NCBI GenBank assembly: GCA_921293015.1
Contig: OV121088.1
Coordinates: 5,951,882 to 6,015,881, forward strand
Length of the DNA stretch: 64,000 nt
Direction: 5' to 3'
Source of the DNA: Phorcus lineatus
Taxonomy: Eukaryota; Mollusca; Gastropoda; Trochida; Trochidae
Under the pieces are notes generated by a model that saw nothing but the letters and a program-made list of their open reading frames with translations, did not search any database and had not been told where the DNA came from. Below, piece by piece: positions 13,003 through 34,505 of this stretch (position 1 is its first letter; the number at the start of each line of letters is the position of its first letter). Both the position numbers and the translations under genes were made by a program.

Positions 13003-13990
13003 CCTTGGTTCTCGGTAGTCGGGCACCAATCTTGGCAGCATACCTAGCTGGAATAGGTCAAACATAATCTAACCGTCATCAAAATAACATTGCTGAAAGG
13101 TGACAATCTTCAGTTGGTCTACCTCTGAGCCCAAAGTTATATTTTCCACATATCTTATTACCTCCCTTTATTTGTGCTAACCCTGTGGTTAACCTATCTA
13201 TATTAGGCTATAAGAACACAAATGAAGTCTTTTAGTGTGGTTATGATCATATCTGTGAATTGAATTTATATTTGCTCAAGGGTCAAACATGCTTTGGAAA
13301 TAAAGGGAGGTGGTACGTTGTTTCTATTACTTTAGCACAGAGGTCAGTGTTGGTTTCGCTAAATAGCATTTTATGATGATTCTGCAATTTCGTTTTTTGA
13401 ACCCTGACACTTAGGATGTCAGTATATACTCATTATCATTTTCTCAGGAACATATACACCTCATAGATTTATATCTAAATATTTTGAACATAAGATTTTT
13501 ATTTATCTACCATAAGTAGTGTTAGGTTGCTTTGAGTTAGAATTTCAACAGTTGAGAAAATTTGTTTGAAAGAGAGATGAGGACTAAAATGAATTCTTTT
13601 ACATGCCTTGCTTTAGATAAATAATTCAAGAGTTAAAGTTCACTAGCCAATCGTAATCATAAGGATTTAAATTTTGAAATTACAATTTATTTGGATTTAT
13701 TGAAATCTACAAGCTGGTAGTTAATAGAAATTCTTCAACATGTCATATGTTATGCATTTCAATTTCAATTAAAGTACTGGAATGAAACAGATCTTGACGG
13801 TTTGACCATGGCATCATTGGCAATGTTCTTGCTAGGTATGTTGTCCCAGTTTGTTGGCCCAAAGATGTACATGAATTCTCCTAAGGTTATGATTGTTATG
13901 TTAATGTAATATGTTTTTGAAAATGATTCATTTTCACCTCGGAATCAATAATAATAAAATTGATTACCTGTACATTTCTTTTTCTTTTCA

Positions 13991-14110
13991 ATTTGTGAAT
14001 CACGGCAATGATAGTTTTATGGACTCTCCCAGCAATAATACTAGCAGCCGGGATATAAGAGAAATACTCTTGAAAGCAGCATTTACCCAAATAAAGTCAC
14101 CTCACTTCAT
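13991..14110 (+). repeat. SINE 3' fragment (copy A)
   Basis: It contains GCAATAATACTAGCAGCC, GATATAAGAGAAATACTC, TTGAAAGCAGCATTTACCC and the end CACCTCACTTCATT, matching the 3' half of the local tRNA-SINE. The corresponding copy is at 37,877-37,996. The overlapping open frames on both strands here are SINE sequence, not genes. Confidence 0.65.
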
Positions 14111-14874
14111 TTTATGAGAGCAATAATAATATTTTGTACAACTTTTGTTCCTGGACGTATGAGCTAATGTACATGCTTCAAGTTCTATTCACTAAACGTT
14201 CTTTTCTCCTGCAAAGTCACTTATTGTGGAACATTTGAATATTTAGCATTATGATGTTTCTCTTAGAATTTCTTTGGAATCAAAATTCATGATCGATCAA
14301 TTATGCCATACAAATAGTGATGTAACAATTCATCGATAGTATCGATGTTTGCACCGTCTATAAGAGATACAAGTCCATCGATACAAAACAATATATCATG
14401 ATATTTTATGTCATGAGTGTCCATGATACATCGATGTATCGCCAAAAGAGACAATATATCCCGGTACTGTTTACATGATTTGTTTCAAACAAATAACTAT
14501 AAAAGCTAAGGAGGTTTTTATTCTATATATGAGATAAGTCATTAGAACAGAAACAGAAAACATTAGATATTTATGATATTTTCTATGCAATTTCACAGTC
14601 TCGGGAATCGGGATACGTATTGTATCGCAACCACTGTATCATGATAATAATAATAGCTTTCTTATACAGCGCGTATATCCATGACAAAGCATGCTCAAAA
14701 CGCCATGAGTATTATTACCCTGGAGGGATAGTCATTTAACAGGTACCTTAGTAATAATTCCATCATATATTGTCTCGCCCATTAAAACTGGAATCGGGAT
14801 GTATCTTCTCGCCACTAAGGCCACGATACACAGGTCTACATACAAAGATAAGGTTTTGAACACTTCATTAAAAA

Positions 14875-15203
14875 CAGGGGCGTAGGAACAGGGGGGGCTT
14901 TTTTTCGAAATGTTTTGTTTTTTTCAAAATGACTATTTTCCATATTTCCCATATTTCCCAATAACTGGTCTAGTATTGTTACAAAACAGTTACTATGCAC
15001 TACTTTGAGGGTAGTTCCAAAACTACTCTGAGGGTAGAATTAAAACATCCAATCAAACAAGGAATTAAACTGACTTATGAGTATTATGCCCTAATTGATG
15101 ATAAGATGGGATAAGCAGCCAGCAAGTTTCCTTTTTTTTTTTTTTTTGGTTACAAAATTCCAATTCAAGCCCCCCCACTTTCAAATTCGCTCCTACGCCC
15201 CTG
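14875..15203. mobile_element. 329-bp hAT-like MITE, present only in copy A
   Basis: It begins CAGGGGCGTAGGAACAGGGG and ends, read in reverse, CAGGGGCGTAGGAGCGAAT. The terminal inverted repeats therefore share the first 12 bases and remain similar beyond. Copy B keeps the uninterrupted site near 38,430 (CATTAAAAAGAAATC), while A has AAAAA on both sides of the element. The CAGGGGCG terminus is typical of hAT-type MITEs. The visible target duplication is only the five A's, shorter than the 8 bp usual for hAT. There is no coding frame. Confidence 0.85.
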
Positions 15204-15331
15204 AAAAAGAAATCAATGAGAAAGAACAAAGCCAAGAAACAGTATCAATAACACAATGATGAAAATGCACTGCATTGAGGATAAAAATGTGTAAAGGACA
15301 GTTTATGTCCTCCAGAACAATGATCGTTGGC

Positions 15332-16090
15332 TCAGTAACGTGTATGACTGCCTTTGAATCTAATACATGCTTGTACACGTCGTGGAGCTGACCGGATGAG
15401 ACTGTTATTTATCCTTTTTGTGATGTTCTGCCTTTCTCCTCGTAAGACCTGTACAGCTAATCTTGGGACTGAAGGCGAATATTGAAACCATAAACTATTC
15501 CAAGAAAAGCCCAAGCATGTTCTATGGGATTAAAGTCAGGAGACATTTCTTGCTAGCCAAATTGCTTGATGATGTTGTCTGCTCAATTTCAGAGATCATT
15601 ATCATCAGTGAACAGGAAGTTAGGACTTGTTTGCTATACCATTGGAATGAATACAGCGTAATTGTCTCATCTCTGCACCTTATACCACTCACCAGTGGTA
15701 CTCATTCTAATTGCCCAAAGATAAATTCTGTGTCAAAAACTTAATGTCAATCCAGACAATCAAACTTTATCATGAATACTGGTCGTGTTCAGCAATGGTG
15801 TATCGTTCATTTCGGTTCCTCAACACACGTAACCTGCAATCTTTGAAGTCAAGGCAGAATCTTGACCCGCCCTTAAAGAGTATGTAATCCCCCTGATTGA
15901 CCTTCCAGTTACAGTGCTGATGTGCCTAGATAATCATCCGATGTTGATGGTGTGCCAACAATGTAAAGCAACGTAGTCGCCTTCAAGGGCCTAGAGCATG
16001 AAGTCTGTACCTCACTGTGTCGCGACCAACTCTCTGCAGGTCATGTAGTCAGATATTGATCCTCTAGTCGATACGTCGCATTTTTCTAGG
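15332..16090 (-). pseudogene. Decayed Tc1/mariner-type transposase (copy A)
   Basis: On the minus strand, pieces of a Tc1-like transposase can be read in several frames. These include LDFKDCRLRV and RNERYTIAEHDQ (central part), then SPDFNPIEHAWAFLG (the conserved block leading to the last catalytic acidic residue), then NNSLIRSAPRRVQACI and KGSHTRY at the C-terminus, ending at the stop at 15,332. Frames are broken by stops and small indels throughout, so it cannot encode an active enzyme. The order and the C-terminal 'GGHTRY'-like ending are characteristic of Tc1 transposases. I could not define its terminal repeats. A second copy lies at 38,537-39,640. Confidence 0.8.
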
Positions 16091-17507
16091 TCATCATTCT
16101 TGAGGTGACACTGAGTGAAGTTAATGATATTTTCTGTGGCTGAAATAATAGCCAAATTTCTATATGTGCTTAGTTAACTTCAAATCGCCCCTCTAAAATT
16201 GCATATCCAAGCTACAATGCCCAAATTATGATATTTTCTTGTTTTCAAAGATTTATGAAAAATGGCCATAAAAATTTCAGGAAGTCTTAAGTTCTTCGTC
16301 CAAATTACATAATTATTAGTTAGATGACCTACTAAACACTACTAATCAATCTTCGTGTCTGAGTTTCAAAAGTTACATTTGCGTCATTGACGCGCGCGAT
16401 TGTCCGGTTTTCGATCATTGATAAATTTGCGTTTCCTCATTGTACTTATAATCCTTCTTAAATCCTGCTCTTACGACTTCATTTATGGCTTTGATTGTCA
16501 AGTGCGCAGTTTTTATGGGAACAGATATATTTATGCCAAAACATTACATTTTAAAAATCTGTAAACGACATAGACATGAATGTTTTGTATTTCCATAAAG
16601 ATAATCAATGCAAAAGTATTTTAAATACTGTGAATATTTCTAACAAATATGTCTATACATGAAGGATTTTAATAATTCAGAATAGCTCTTCTCAAATTCA
16701 TATTTACTCAGCTGATCATAGAAACGAGAAAAACAATATTGAGTGAAACAACAAAACACGTTTTTAACTCCTTAAAGGGAGATTTGTGGCGGGGGTATTT
16801 TATGTAGCATGAAACGTCCGTTTCTACTCATATGTGATCAGTTCAGTGTAGCTCAGTCAGAATTCACTTCAAGCTGACAGTTTGATTGTTTGACGATGAA
16901 GAGCGCGCGAAAAATTCAGAAAAATGAATTCATTACCTTTTATCGGCATAACGACTGTTAAAAGCTTTATTTGTGCGTGATAAGGTATTGCTGATATTAT
17001 TAGTATCGTCTGTAATCACTTTTAGATTTGTTGATAATCTATCAATACAGGTAGTTTTTGTTAAAAGTAATATAAGTGTAGCTATGTTTTAAGTAATTCC
17101 AAAAACAAAAATGGCGGACCGAAAGGCGAGATACATGCTCTTTAAGTATTCAAGGATATCAATCTATAAATTAGTTTATGTCCTTTTAACTAAAGTAGGT
17201 GGTAACGATATATTCCTTAAAACGTTTCAATCATTTTATCAAAATGAAACAAATGACATTTCTTTGACAAGATTGGAATTGCGATAATAGGGAACTCTAT
17301 AATGTTTTCAATTTCTGTGGTTTTTAGCAGCACCGACTATTCAGACGTGACTCCGGGTAGTTTTAAGGTTTTGTCAGGTTTCCAACTCCGCCGACGCCGT
17401 ACATCGCATTTAACTTGAACTTTTCCCCACTAAGGTTTTCAGAAGTCATATACATGCCCTCTTAATTTTACCCGGGTTGACATGTTTTAACCTGCTCAAA
17501 TAGAAAG
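16091..17507. other. Non-coding part of the duplicated segment
   Basis: No gene is supported. A 58-codon frame starting at the ATG at 17,112 is disrupted in the matching place in copy B (near 40,579), so it is not conserved. A few CpG-richer patches (16,385-16,420 and 17,375-17,405) are shared between the copies. Confidence 0.45.
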
Positions 17508-17950
17508 TCATAGGTCAAGGTCGCGAGCTATGAAAGCCATTAAAAATCAATGTAAACATGATAACTTGGAAAGGTTTGGTGATACATGTCTCTTATTTTG
17601 TAGGTATTATCAATGGGGGAAGTACAAAAATATTTTTTTTGCTACAATTGATTCAAGGTCAAGGTCACAGCAATGTCCTGAGATCTGTATGATTTTGCAT
17701 TTTTTTTCTATTAATTACACTTTAATCATTACATGATTACCATAGTAAATGAATCGTGATCGTTGATTTTATGACCTTGAATGTAAAAAGACATGGTCAG
17801 GAGGTATGTGTTATATATGGCCATGTTCCCCCATTTGAGATTTTGAGACAAGAAACAGGTATTGAGAACTCATATTAACCAGTTAATGATTATATCCCTT
17901 TGAAATTATTTTTACATGTTCCCATTCAAGGTCAAAGGTAAAGGTCGCGA
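17508..17950 (+). repeat. Cluster of AGGTCA / TCAAGGTCA motifs (copy A)
   Basis: It holds several direct and inverted AGGTCA-type hexamers: ATAGGTCAAGGTCGCG near 17,511, TTCAAGGTCAAGGTCACAGC near 17,652, the inverted ATGACCTTGAAT near 17,771, and TCAAGGTCAAAGGTAAAGG near 17,926. The same cluster is in copy B at 40,966-41,400. It is most simply read as part of a dispersed repeat, but TCAAGGTCA also matches the monomer site bound by ERR/NR5A-type nuclear receptors. Confidence 0.5.
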
Positions 17951-18351
17951 TGGTCCCATTTCGGAAACTAGGATTAGACATATCTAAACTAGAATGATCG
18001 AATTAGATAGGATATTTCTCACTAAATTATTCAAAGTGTTCACTACAGAGAACATGCGAACTTGAACTGACGATCCTAAATCACCCTGTCTTTTGGATGA
18101 AATTCAATTTCACTCTCTGTTTTCATGCACTTTTAGTTCTTATACCATTACAAAACCTCTCTTCTAAATGTCCAAATGATTGTTCTTTGATTAAAATTTG
18201 TTTTGCCTATCATCGTATTCTCAAATTCCTACGATACCATGAAGTTCACCACTTTGTGAAAAATCAGGGAGGTACTGAACGTTTTTAGCTGTGTATATAA
18301 AAACCTGAAAATTCACTAGCTACTCAAAACAATTTTGAAATTTGTTTGCAG

Positions 18352-18765
18352 CTTTGAGACACCCGCAGACTCATACTTCTGGTTATCTTTCGGTAAAACA
18401 AATGAAAAGAAATAGCATTACCTATATAATTTTGCAAGGTTCTTCAGGATTGTCAATAAGGGTGTTGATTGGAGACAACAATTTTTAAATTTTTTTTTAA
18501 AGAGGTATGTATAACATATTTACAATCAAAAAAAGAATCGAAAAATTTCACGTAGCTAAGATACGTTTCAGCATATATCTGTTCTTGGAAGATGGAAATT
18601 ATGTTAAAAGGTATGATCTTGAACATAAGAAAAACATATTGATAAAACAAATGCCTGTACTTATTTAGTTGTTTGTTGCTTAACCTTGTATGTGATTGAA
18701 AAAGGTTTAAGTGTCTGATATTTAGACACAGAAAGCTTGACAGAGAAATAATAGGACCTGTTTAA
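18352..18765 (+). pseudogene. Relic of the propeller exon (copy A0)
   Basis: After TTTGCAG at 18,345-18,351, the sequence follows exon 3 of the local PAN/propeller genes: (A)LRHPQTH at the start, then a jump to GVDWRQQ-like sequence, IEKFHVAKI, YLFLEDGNYVKRYDLEHK and ILIKQMP. About the first three repeats of the propeller are missing, and several stops and frameshifts occur. No exon 1 or 2 was found upstream. The matching relic in copy B is at 41,958-42,360, so decay began before the segment was duplicated. Confidence 0.8.
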
Positions 18766-19652
18766 TGTCACAGATTTTCATGTCTTTTCAAATATTGTTC
18801 ATGAAAACTGATTTATCTTCATTCCAGTGGATTTAGGCATTTTACCACAATCTTTTTCCACAAAGTCTTTCAAATCTTGTTTTCAAATCTTGTCAGGATG
18901 ACTGAATTTGTGTTTATTTAGTAGATACAAGTATTTACCACAATCTTTCCTTTTATGTCAGCACTTTTGGAAGTGAAAATAATGTACGTGAAAATTTAAG
19001 TATTTTTTTGTTACCTATTTAGACATATAGTATTACATTGTTTGAAAAAGTTCAGAAAATTTGGCTGTCCATGAATGATGTTAACAAGTTGTTGCGATTA
19101 GGATATTTCTCACTAAAATTTTTAAAGTATTACAAACAAATTGTTACAAACCTACGAAGTCGATTATAGCTCATGTTTGGATCAATAAACCTTTGAAACT
19201 AATATAAATAGTTGGCTACAGATATTATAAATTGCTTTCATTTTGCGAGAAAACTCATCCTTATCCTTTCAGTCCTATTTTGAGTTCTTTTCACTCGTGA
19301 AAATATTTCTAAGGCAAGATTTAAGGAAATCGCCAAGGATATTAACAAGAACGAAATTTATTCCATAAAAAATTTATTCACTTGTTTCAGATATTTACCC
19401 AGTACCATTTGCAACAATTTGCATCATTTTATTGTGACAACATTAATTAATACCTATTAGTAAACTTTTCATTGAAGCAGATCTATCTTACTTTCTAAGT
19501 TGTCAAGTTATATAACAATATATAATGGAACGGGGTGAATCAACAAAGCCATTCTATTTCTCAAACTACCTTTATCTGATGAATCATGTGATAGTTAACT
19601 GTCTTGTTTTCTATAATTCAAACATACTGTTTTTCTTCTGGCACTAGTATAT

Positions 19653-19684
<32 letters not shown>

Positions 19685-20311
19685 TGTATGTATGTATGTA
19701 TGTATGTATGTATGTATGTATGTATGTATGTATGTGTGTATGTATGTATGTATGTACTAATACTTTAATATGCAAAGAAAATATCAAAATCAATTTAAAG
19801 CTAGCACTTAACTCGATATAATTTTGTTCAATTAAAGTTCAACAAAAGAAAGATATGACACTTTTGTACCATTGTTTAAGATATTTTAAAGATTAAAAAT
19901 CCACTTTTTTTTAAATCTCGGGGCAAATCATTAAAAGAATTGTGCTTTAATCAGTAAAAAGGTTTTAATAAAATATCATAAAATGAAAATGATTTTAAGT
20001 TTAACTGTTTATCATTAAAATGTGACATCTCTGTATACCAATTTAGTTTTGAATTGATTTGTTTTAAATCAACTAAAAGCATTTAAATGTATAAATATTG
20101 AAAATAAGACCTTATCATTGCATATTATTCAACAGAAGCTTACAAATGAAAGATCATATTTGGTCATTTATTCTGTAGAAAATAGATTATTTTATCTAGA
20201 GATACCAAAAGACGATTTGTACTTATCCATGGAACATTTCTTGTCATTGTAACTTTTGAATACACAGAGATTTAACCATTTCTTAATTTTGACACCTATA
20301 ATGTATTGAAG
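18766..20311. other. Intergenic between relic A0 and gene A1
   Basis: AT-rich, with no coding signal. It contains the (TATG)n run at 19,655-19,755. The last few hundred bases correspond closely to the region upstream of B1 in copy B and should contain the A1 promoter. I see no convincing TATA box that can be distinguished from AT-rich background. Confidence 0.45.
19655..19755 (+). repeat. (TATG)n microsatellite
   Basis: About 25 units of TATG with a single TGTG interruption. The same locus in copy B (42,921-43,002) is shorter. Confidence 0.97.
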
Positions 20312-23300
20312 ATGAAGTGGTTCAATGTCTTTAACGTCTATCAATCCCTTATTTGGATATCCGTCTATGGGAAAGTTTTGAATGAAGGATTAAGTTATAA
20401 TCCATTGGGGATCTCAATGTGTCGCTTAAAGTGTCTGGATGAGGAAGGGTGTTCGTCCTACAAGTTTTCCACGCCCAAGCTACAGTGCTGTCTGACCAGG
20501 AAATGCACAGATGGGGCCAGATTTACAGTGTTCAGTGTCACGAAGGTATCTCAATTACATTTTTAAATAATTTTGGGCCTATTCTCCCAACTCTTTGGTA
20601 GCTTTATATTTGCCCTGCTTGCATTATGGTTTTGAATTTGACTAGATTCATCAGCTCCTTTTAAGTAACAAAACTTGCAATTGTTGAATGAATATTGATA
20701 ACACAGTATTGAAAAGACGTAAATAGTAAGTAAATTCAATGGTAACTATTAATTATATTTACATAAATGTATTTACAACAAAAATGTTGTACTTGTTTAT
20801 AGATGGAGGAACAGCTAGATTTTTATCCCCATGATACTCAGACAAAATTTGCAGCAATTTCAAAGTATTCATTTTTTCACATTATTCTTAACTAAATCTT
20901 TACAAAAGCATCTTATTCAAGGTAATTCGTGCAACTAATACCCAATCATCTCAGGCCGTTGCGTTGCTCATATGTTAGGAAATGGTAAAATTAAAATTAT
21001 TTCATTTAAATACAACTACAAAATTGACCCATTCCGTAATATGATAGCTTTTTCTCTGCAGGAGGACAGGGATCTGACACAGCACAGACAATGTCCAAAG
21101 GAAACACAGAAGATAAAAACAAGGAGGAAGAAAAACATCTGTGTGCCATGTAGGTAACCAACCCGTATCTATTTGATTAGTTAACACATTTGAATTGTGT
21201 TTGTGGGGTCACTCCTACACCAGAAGCAAACTCATGCATTCATTCGCCCACAAGATTATTTAATAACAATTCCACTTGCTTATTTCTTTTTGTATTTACT
21301 GCGCATCTTTTTAAATTTTTACCGCATTTTTTAATTGGAACCCTTTCCCTGCATTAACATGTACTTGCGACATAAATAACCCTCTTCTGTGAAATCTTAA
21401 TATTGCTTGACAATGGTAAATGTGTTAAAAACTACTTGAAAATGTTAAAATGGTAAGAGAGAAATTTTTTTTATAATAAACATAAAATTCTCTTCAAATA
21501 ATAGATTCAATTGATGTTGAGTCCCTCTTTTTTTGGCCTCAAAAGCAAGCTTCCGGCTACTTCTGAATCTTGTTTTAAATATTTCAATATGACGTTAATA
21601 ATCACAGTTGTTTCTTAAAGGGCCTTTAATAGTTTTGAAGTGATCCTGAATCACAATAACAATCTTAACAGAACGTTGTAAGTCATGATTCAAAGTTTAA
21701 TGTGATGTTTAACTAAACACCTTCCTTTACTGTTAATTCGCCGTGGGCCTATATCCACATAACATATATTATGTGCAAATGAAAACCTCGTTCGTTTAAG
21801 GAAGAAGAATATCTAATATACCTTAAATTAAAGTTAATCAACACCCGATACCAACATTAACAACATAACCACAAACAGCATTATTATACTTCAAACATTA
21901 TAGTCATTATAGGATTATAGTCAAACATCATAATATTTTGAATAATATGTTTGAGGAGTGACATTGTCATAGTGGCTTTTTCAACATAGTAGGGGACGTG
22001 AAAAAAGACATTGCTAAAAATTACTTAAAAATTACTGTAGGGCTTCAATTCAGGGTTAAATATAATGCATCACAAAAATTACACCTGAAGGGTCTGTTGA
22101 AGAGCATCAGTTCATCAAACCAAGATACTTAACACTGCTAAAATGTGCATTGTGAACATTTAACGCAAAATTATAATGTATCCATACTTATAAACACTCT
22201 AAAGAGAATACGTTTCGTCATGAAATAGCTTTGTTCCCAAAATAAATCAACACTTGAAGACATCACACCAAAACCCGTAATTTCGTTGGTAAGCAATACT
22301 ACAAAGTTTGATTGTAGTTCTTTATTCTAGTAGTAAAATAATAATATTAACAGCTTTGTGTAAAACCATCCGTGAACGATCAAAACCACATATTGGATAA
22401 TTACTTTGAAGGAATAAAACTTCAATGCAGGCTATTTATCGTATTGGTTGAGCCACGAATTGATAAAGTCACGAATGATTTTACTATACAAACGATTGCA
22501 ACAGGATATTTGCATATGTTTTGCATAATTTCATGCAAATCAAATAAGGAACATTTTATAATTTCGAATATCATGATAATTCATCATTTGGTAGGAACCT
22601 CCTCTGAATATTTGCAATTCAAGTGCAAGCAGCGCGACAGATATATATGCATATAGACATTGTTACATGGTGGTAATGTTTGTTTTTAATTCAGAATTTT
22701 CCTCTATTTAATTAATTGGAATTATTTATTCAAAATCAATAGTATCTTCAATTCATGATCGTAAACTTAATTATTCAGCTGAATGTAAATAACAACCACT
22801 CAACCCTGCAATAAATCTGATTTTATGAAAGAGTTAATCAAACCCTGTGTATCCATCTCGAGAACAAGCAGTAGATCAATAAAGATTACCTATAATTTTG
22901 TTAACTGATTAAATCAAGCATAAGCCATTTTGAAAAGTATATATAAATCATCAGCTTCTCAACACAAGTACATGTCTTTTTGCAGTTGTTATGAGGCGTC
23001 CGCAGAATCCATACGGCAGAATCCTTATTTCAAATGGTGCAAGAGGATTAGCACAAGTTGACCTAAACAGTCTGAAAATTGAACAATACCACGTCAAGAT
23101 TGATGGATCGATCGTCAATATGGTTTTCTCCTTCAATTTACTTTATGTGATTAACAATGAAGGGCAATCATTTGTTGTGCAACTAGCGCATAACTGGACC
23201 CGCCCTCGGCTAAGGGCCAAATATGTTACTGCAGTGGATGTTGATCGAAAGACAAGAAGGATTTATCTTACATTAAAGGAAATGAAAGGAAATAGCATAT

Positions 23301-23740
23301 GCTTATACGACTATGGAACATGTGGCAAAATAACAAATGTTCACCATGGGATTGTAAATATCGGTGTGGACTGGAAACGCCAAAACATATTTGTAAGAGA
23401 TATGAATAAGATATATGGAGTCAAGAAAAGAGGTGAAAAATTTCATGTAACTAAATTAAATTTCGGCAATGGAAAATGTCTTGAAGTAGACCCTGATGCT
23501 AGATATCTGTTCTTTGAAGATGGTAGAAATCTTAAGAGGTTTGACATTGAACATAAGAAAGCCATGTTGATCAAACAAGTCCCTTTACATGTTGAGGTTC
23601 TTCTTCATGATTCTAAGACCTTGTACGTGATTCAGAGAGGTTTCATTGTCTCATATTTAGACAAAGACAACTATGCAGAGAAGAGGAAAGTAAAGGTCGA
23701 TGCTAATGAAATAATTCCTAAGGCCTGTCTAATGCGATAA
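20312..23740 (+). CDS. Secreted PAN/apple-like + six-repeat beta-propeller protein, gene A1
   Basis: I do not recognise this as a named gene. Exons are 20312-20545 (78 codons), 21062-21149 (88 nt) and 22986-23740 (755 nt), with GT/AG introns and matching phases, giving about 358 residues. Residues 1-20 are a hydrophobic signal peptide. Residues 30-70 have a PAN-like cysteine pattern (MCRLKCLDEEGCSSYKF, then QCCLTRKC). Exon 2 is a basic linker with KTRR (residues 97-100) flanked by single cysteines. Exon 3 divides into six repeats of about 40 residues, each with a hydrophobic strand and a turn (GRILISNG, LLYVINNEG, RRIYLTLK, QNIFVRDMNKIYGV, RYLFFEDGRNLKRFDI, TLYVIQRG), resembling degenerate LDLR class B/YWTD blades; the length fits one complete six-bladed propeller. 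The start is the ATG at 20,312, the equivalent of the start in A2 and B2. It is likely secreted; the function is unknown. Confidence 0.85.
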
Positions 23741-26241
23741 TTTTACATGGTTTTAGATATTGTTCATATATCCATTGAGACAAACTTCGTTTTATTCAGT
23801 AAGTAAAGGTAGATTACCACTTTTCAAATATGGTAATCTTTTTAAATCAGAGTTTTTGAAAGATTTGTCTGTTTTGTTGTCAGGCCATGCATGATTTGCA
23901 GAGGTTTTGCTTTTTGGTCACTCTGTTTCAGAAAAGTATACAGCATACTAACGATTTTTTAAAGTATATCATGTTTTACACGTTTTGACCAATAAAATGA
24001 AATGTTATAAAATGGGGACATATGCCATTATATTTCGCAATATTATATCTTATTGTTGTCATTTCGAAACGAAGTCAAGAGAGAAAAAAGGAAGGTAATA
24101 ATATAGACTTTGAATTCTATATTTTATAATTCTAAGTTTCGACAAATTGTTGGTCAAGAAACACAGGGTTAGTGGATACAGGGTATCGCAATCATGTTGT
24201 CTGTCTTGGTTGAAAATTATCTCAATACTACCTTTGAAACTGAATGCGACTTATAGGTATAGGTAAATGAGGTTGAATTTCGCTGTAAAAGGTCATCTTG
24301 GCCACATCAACGAATTACCGCCACACTGCATGAAGAGTGGAATCAGAATCTAAGAGATTTCATAGACCTATCAAATCCTTGTTGAATTGATAATAAGAAG
24401 TATTGTATGAAAGGGTATTCATATAATAACTTTAACGTCACCGGGCGGGCTTTCAGATAGAAAAGCGCGAGTTGCAATCGTGTTTGTTAACTCTTATCGT
24501 ATACATGTGAATGATCACCTTCTTACCCCTGAATATATCATGATATATCAATCGCGGTTAAGCAATACATTCTAAGAAAAATTACTTTAGCGTTTCCTTT
24601 TTGTTTGGAAGTGGATATAACCTGTAAACCTTTATCAACCAACTTTTTTTTTAAAATAGAAAAGTTTGATTAAATTTGGCTACTTGTCTGGTCAAGTTTT
24701 TCTTGATATCGAACAATCAGTACTTCAAATTGACACAAATGACTAAGTTTATATAATTTTATTTCAACAACATACTGTAGTGAATAGTATAGTAAATTGA
24801 CTTTGGTTTTGATTGTTAATTTGAGCAAAGTTTTCTTTTGCTTGTTCTATTATTGACCCCAAATAAGACTCGACGGTTTTCCAGAAAAAATGCAATTGGA
24901 ACCTATACATCAAAATATAGAAAGTCGTAAATGCTTGATATAATCTAGTGTCTTTAAGAATGTATATTACATTAATAATAGATACAAAATAGTAATAACA
25001 AAACTTACTGAGTTATGTGCAAACCATAGAGAAAACAAGTTAACTTATGATGAGACGTTAACTTACGATCTAAAATTCCCAATGAAATGATCCTGCATAT
25101 TGACTACACAAACAGATAACATGACAGCTTAGAAGCACAGTTGTATAGGGAACACAATGATACAAACCATGTCTACAATTGACAGAAAGAAAGCTGTGCA
25201 CCTATGTCTAAGGAAAATGAAGCATAATAGTATGATAGATATGAAGGAGGAATGTGGAACTTTACATTCGGAAAAACTATTGAATGGTGTCCCTGCTCAA
25301 AATTTGCTTTGAATTTTTTTAATAATAGAATTTCAAAAGTCTTCCTAAAACATTTTGCCATATATATATTTTATATTTGTATATATTTTAATTTCCTCAT
25401 CACGTGTGAAGAACACTCAAACGTATCACAATTGGAATAAAGAAGAAATTACAATTCTTTAACATTATTTCGAAACATCCTTCCAAAACGTTTGTGGAAA
25501 AAAGATTAACCTCATAAAATACACTCTTCAAAAAACGCGAATACATATACACTTTTACATGTATAAAAGAAATGTGAGTTAGGCAATCGGGGCCGATTAG
25601 GAAAAGGCCACTTTAATCACCCAAAGCTTAATCCCTCTTAAATAGTGCATTGTGCGTTAATCAAGTTAACCATTTGGCAACTGATGATTGATTAAAGTCT
25701 ATCGTACATTCTAACAGCTTTAACAGTGTGTACCTATATTTGTTATATTGTAAAAGCTTCACATTGTGGAAAATTATATACATATTTCAAGCCACGTAAA
25801 TAGTAGAAATGTACTGAAAACAGTCACATGTATTTTTTTCATAACTGTTTTAAAAGAGATTTGAGTTTCACTTTAACCATTAGTACACACATAGCAGGAA
25901 TACTTTTAGACATTGTTTAACTGCTAATCGTAATAAAAGTTTACCAATTTAGTTTTGATTGATTCGTGTAAAAATCACTGTTTAATTGTTTTAGACATCC
26001 GAGCTATAGAGACTAAAAGTTTATAAATGTATAAATTTGAAATATGAACTTATCGTTTCTCATAATTTAGAAAAAGCTTTTTAGAAATTATCTAAATCAA
26101 ACTCTTAAAAGGTTATTTGTTGATAGCAAATGCATTAACTTTATCTCAGATATAATCAAGAAACAACAAAATTGTTAGTACTTATCAAATGGTCATTGTT
26201 AAAGCAATAGATTTTGAATTTTAATATATTACACTGTATCG
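23741..26241. other. Intergenic between genes A1 and A2
   Basis: AT-rich and non-coding. About 22,755-24,811, which includes A1 exon 3 and its 3' flank, is absent from copy B; the rest (24,811-26,241) matches B. The short frames at 25,173-25,440 lie in non-coding sequence and are not conserved as proteins. Confidence 0.5.

Positions 26242-34505
<8,264 letters not shown>

Noticed and set aside
13896-14117. Overlapping frames on both strands, repeated at 37,782-38,003
   Set aside because: The DNA is a diverged SINE fragment plus flank, duplicated with the segment. The protein repeats only because the DNA does.
14325-14470. ATCGATGTATCGATAC-rich block as a transposon end
   Set aside because: Several small palindromes are present but I could not pair two element ends or find a target duplication. 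Copy B lacks about 330 bp here, so it may be an insertion, but the boundaries are unclear.
17112-17288. 58-codon frame starting MADRKARYMLFKYSRISIYK
   Set aside because: The twin in copy B is frameshifted and stops after about 25 codons, so there is no sign of conservation.
22372-22656. 94-codon frame in A1 intron 2
   Set aside because: The matching sequence in copy B (about 45,450-45,670) is broken by indels. No family resemblance.
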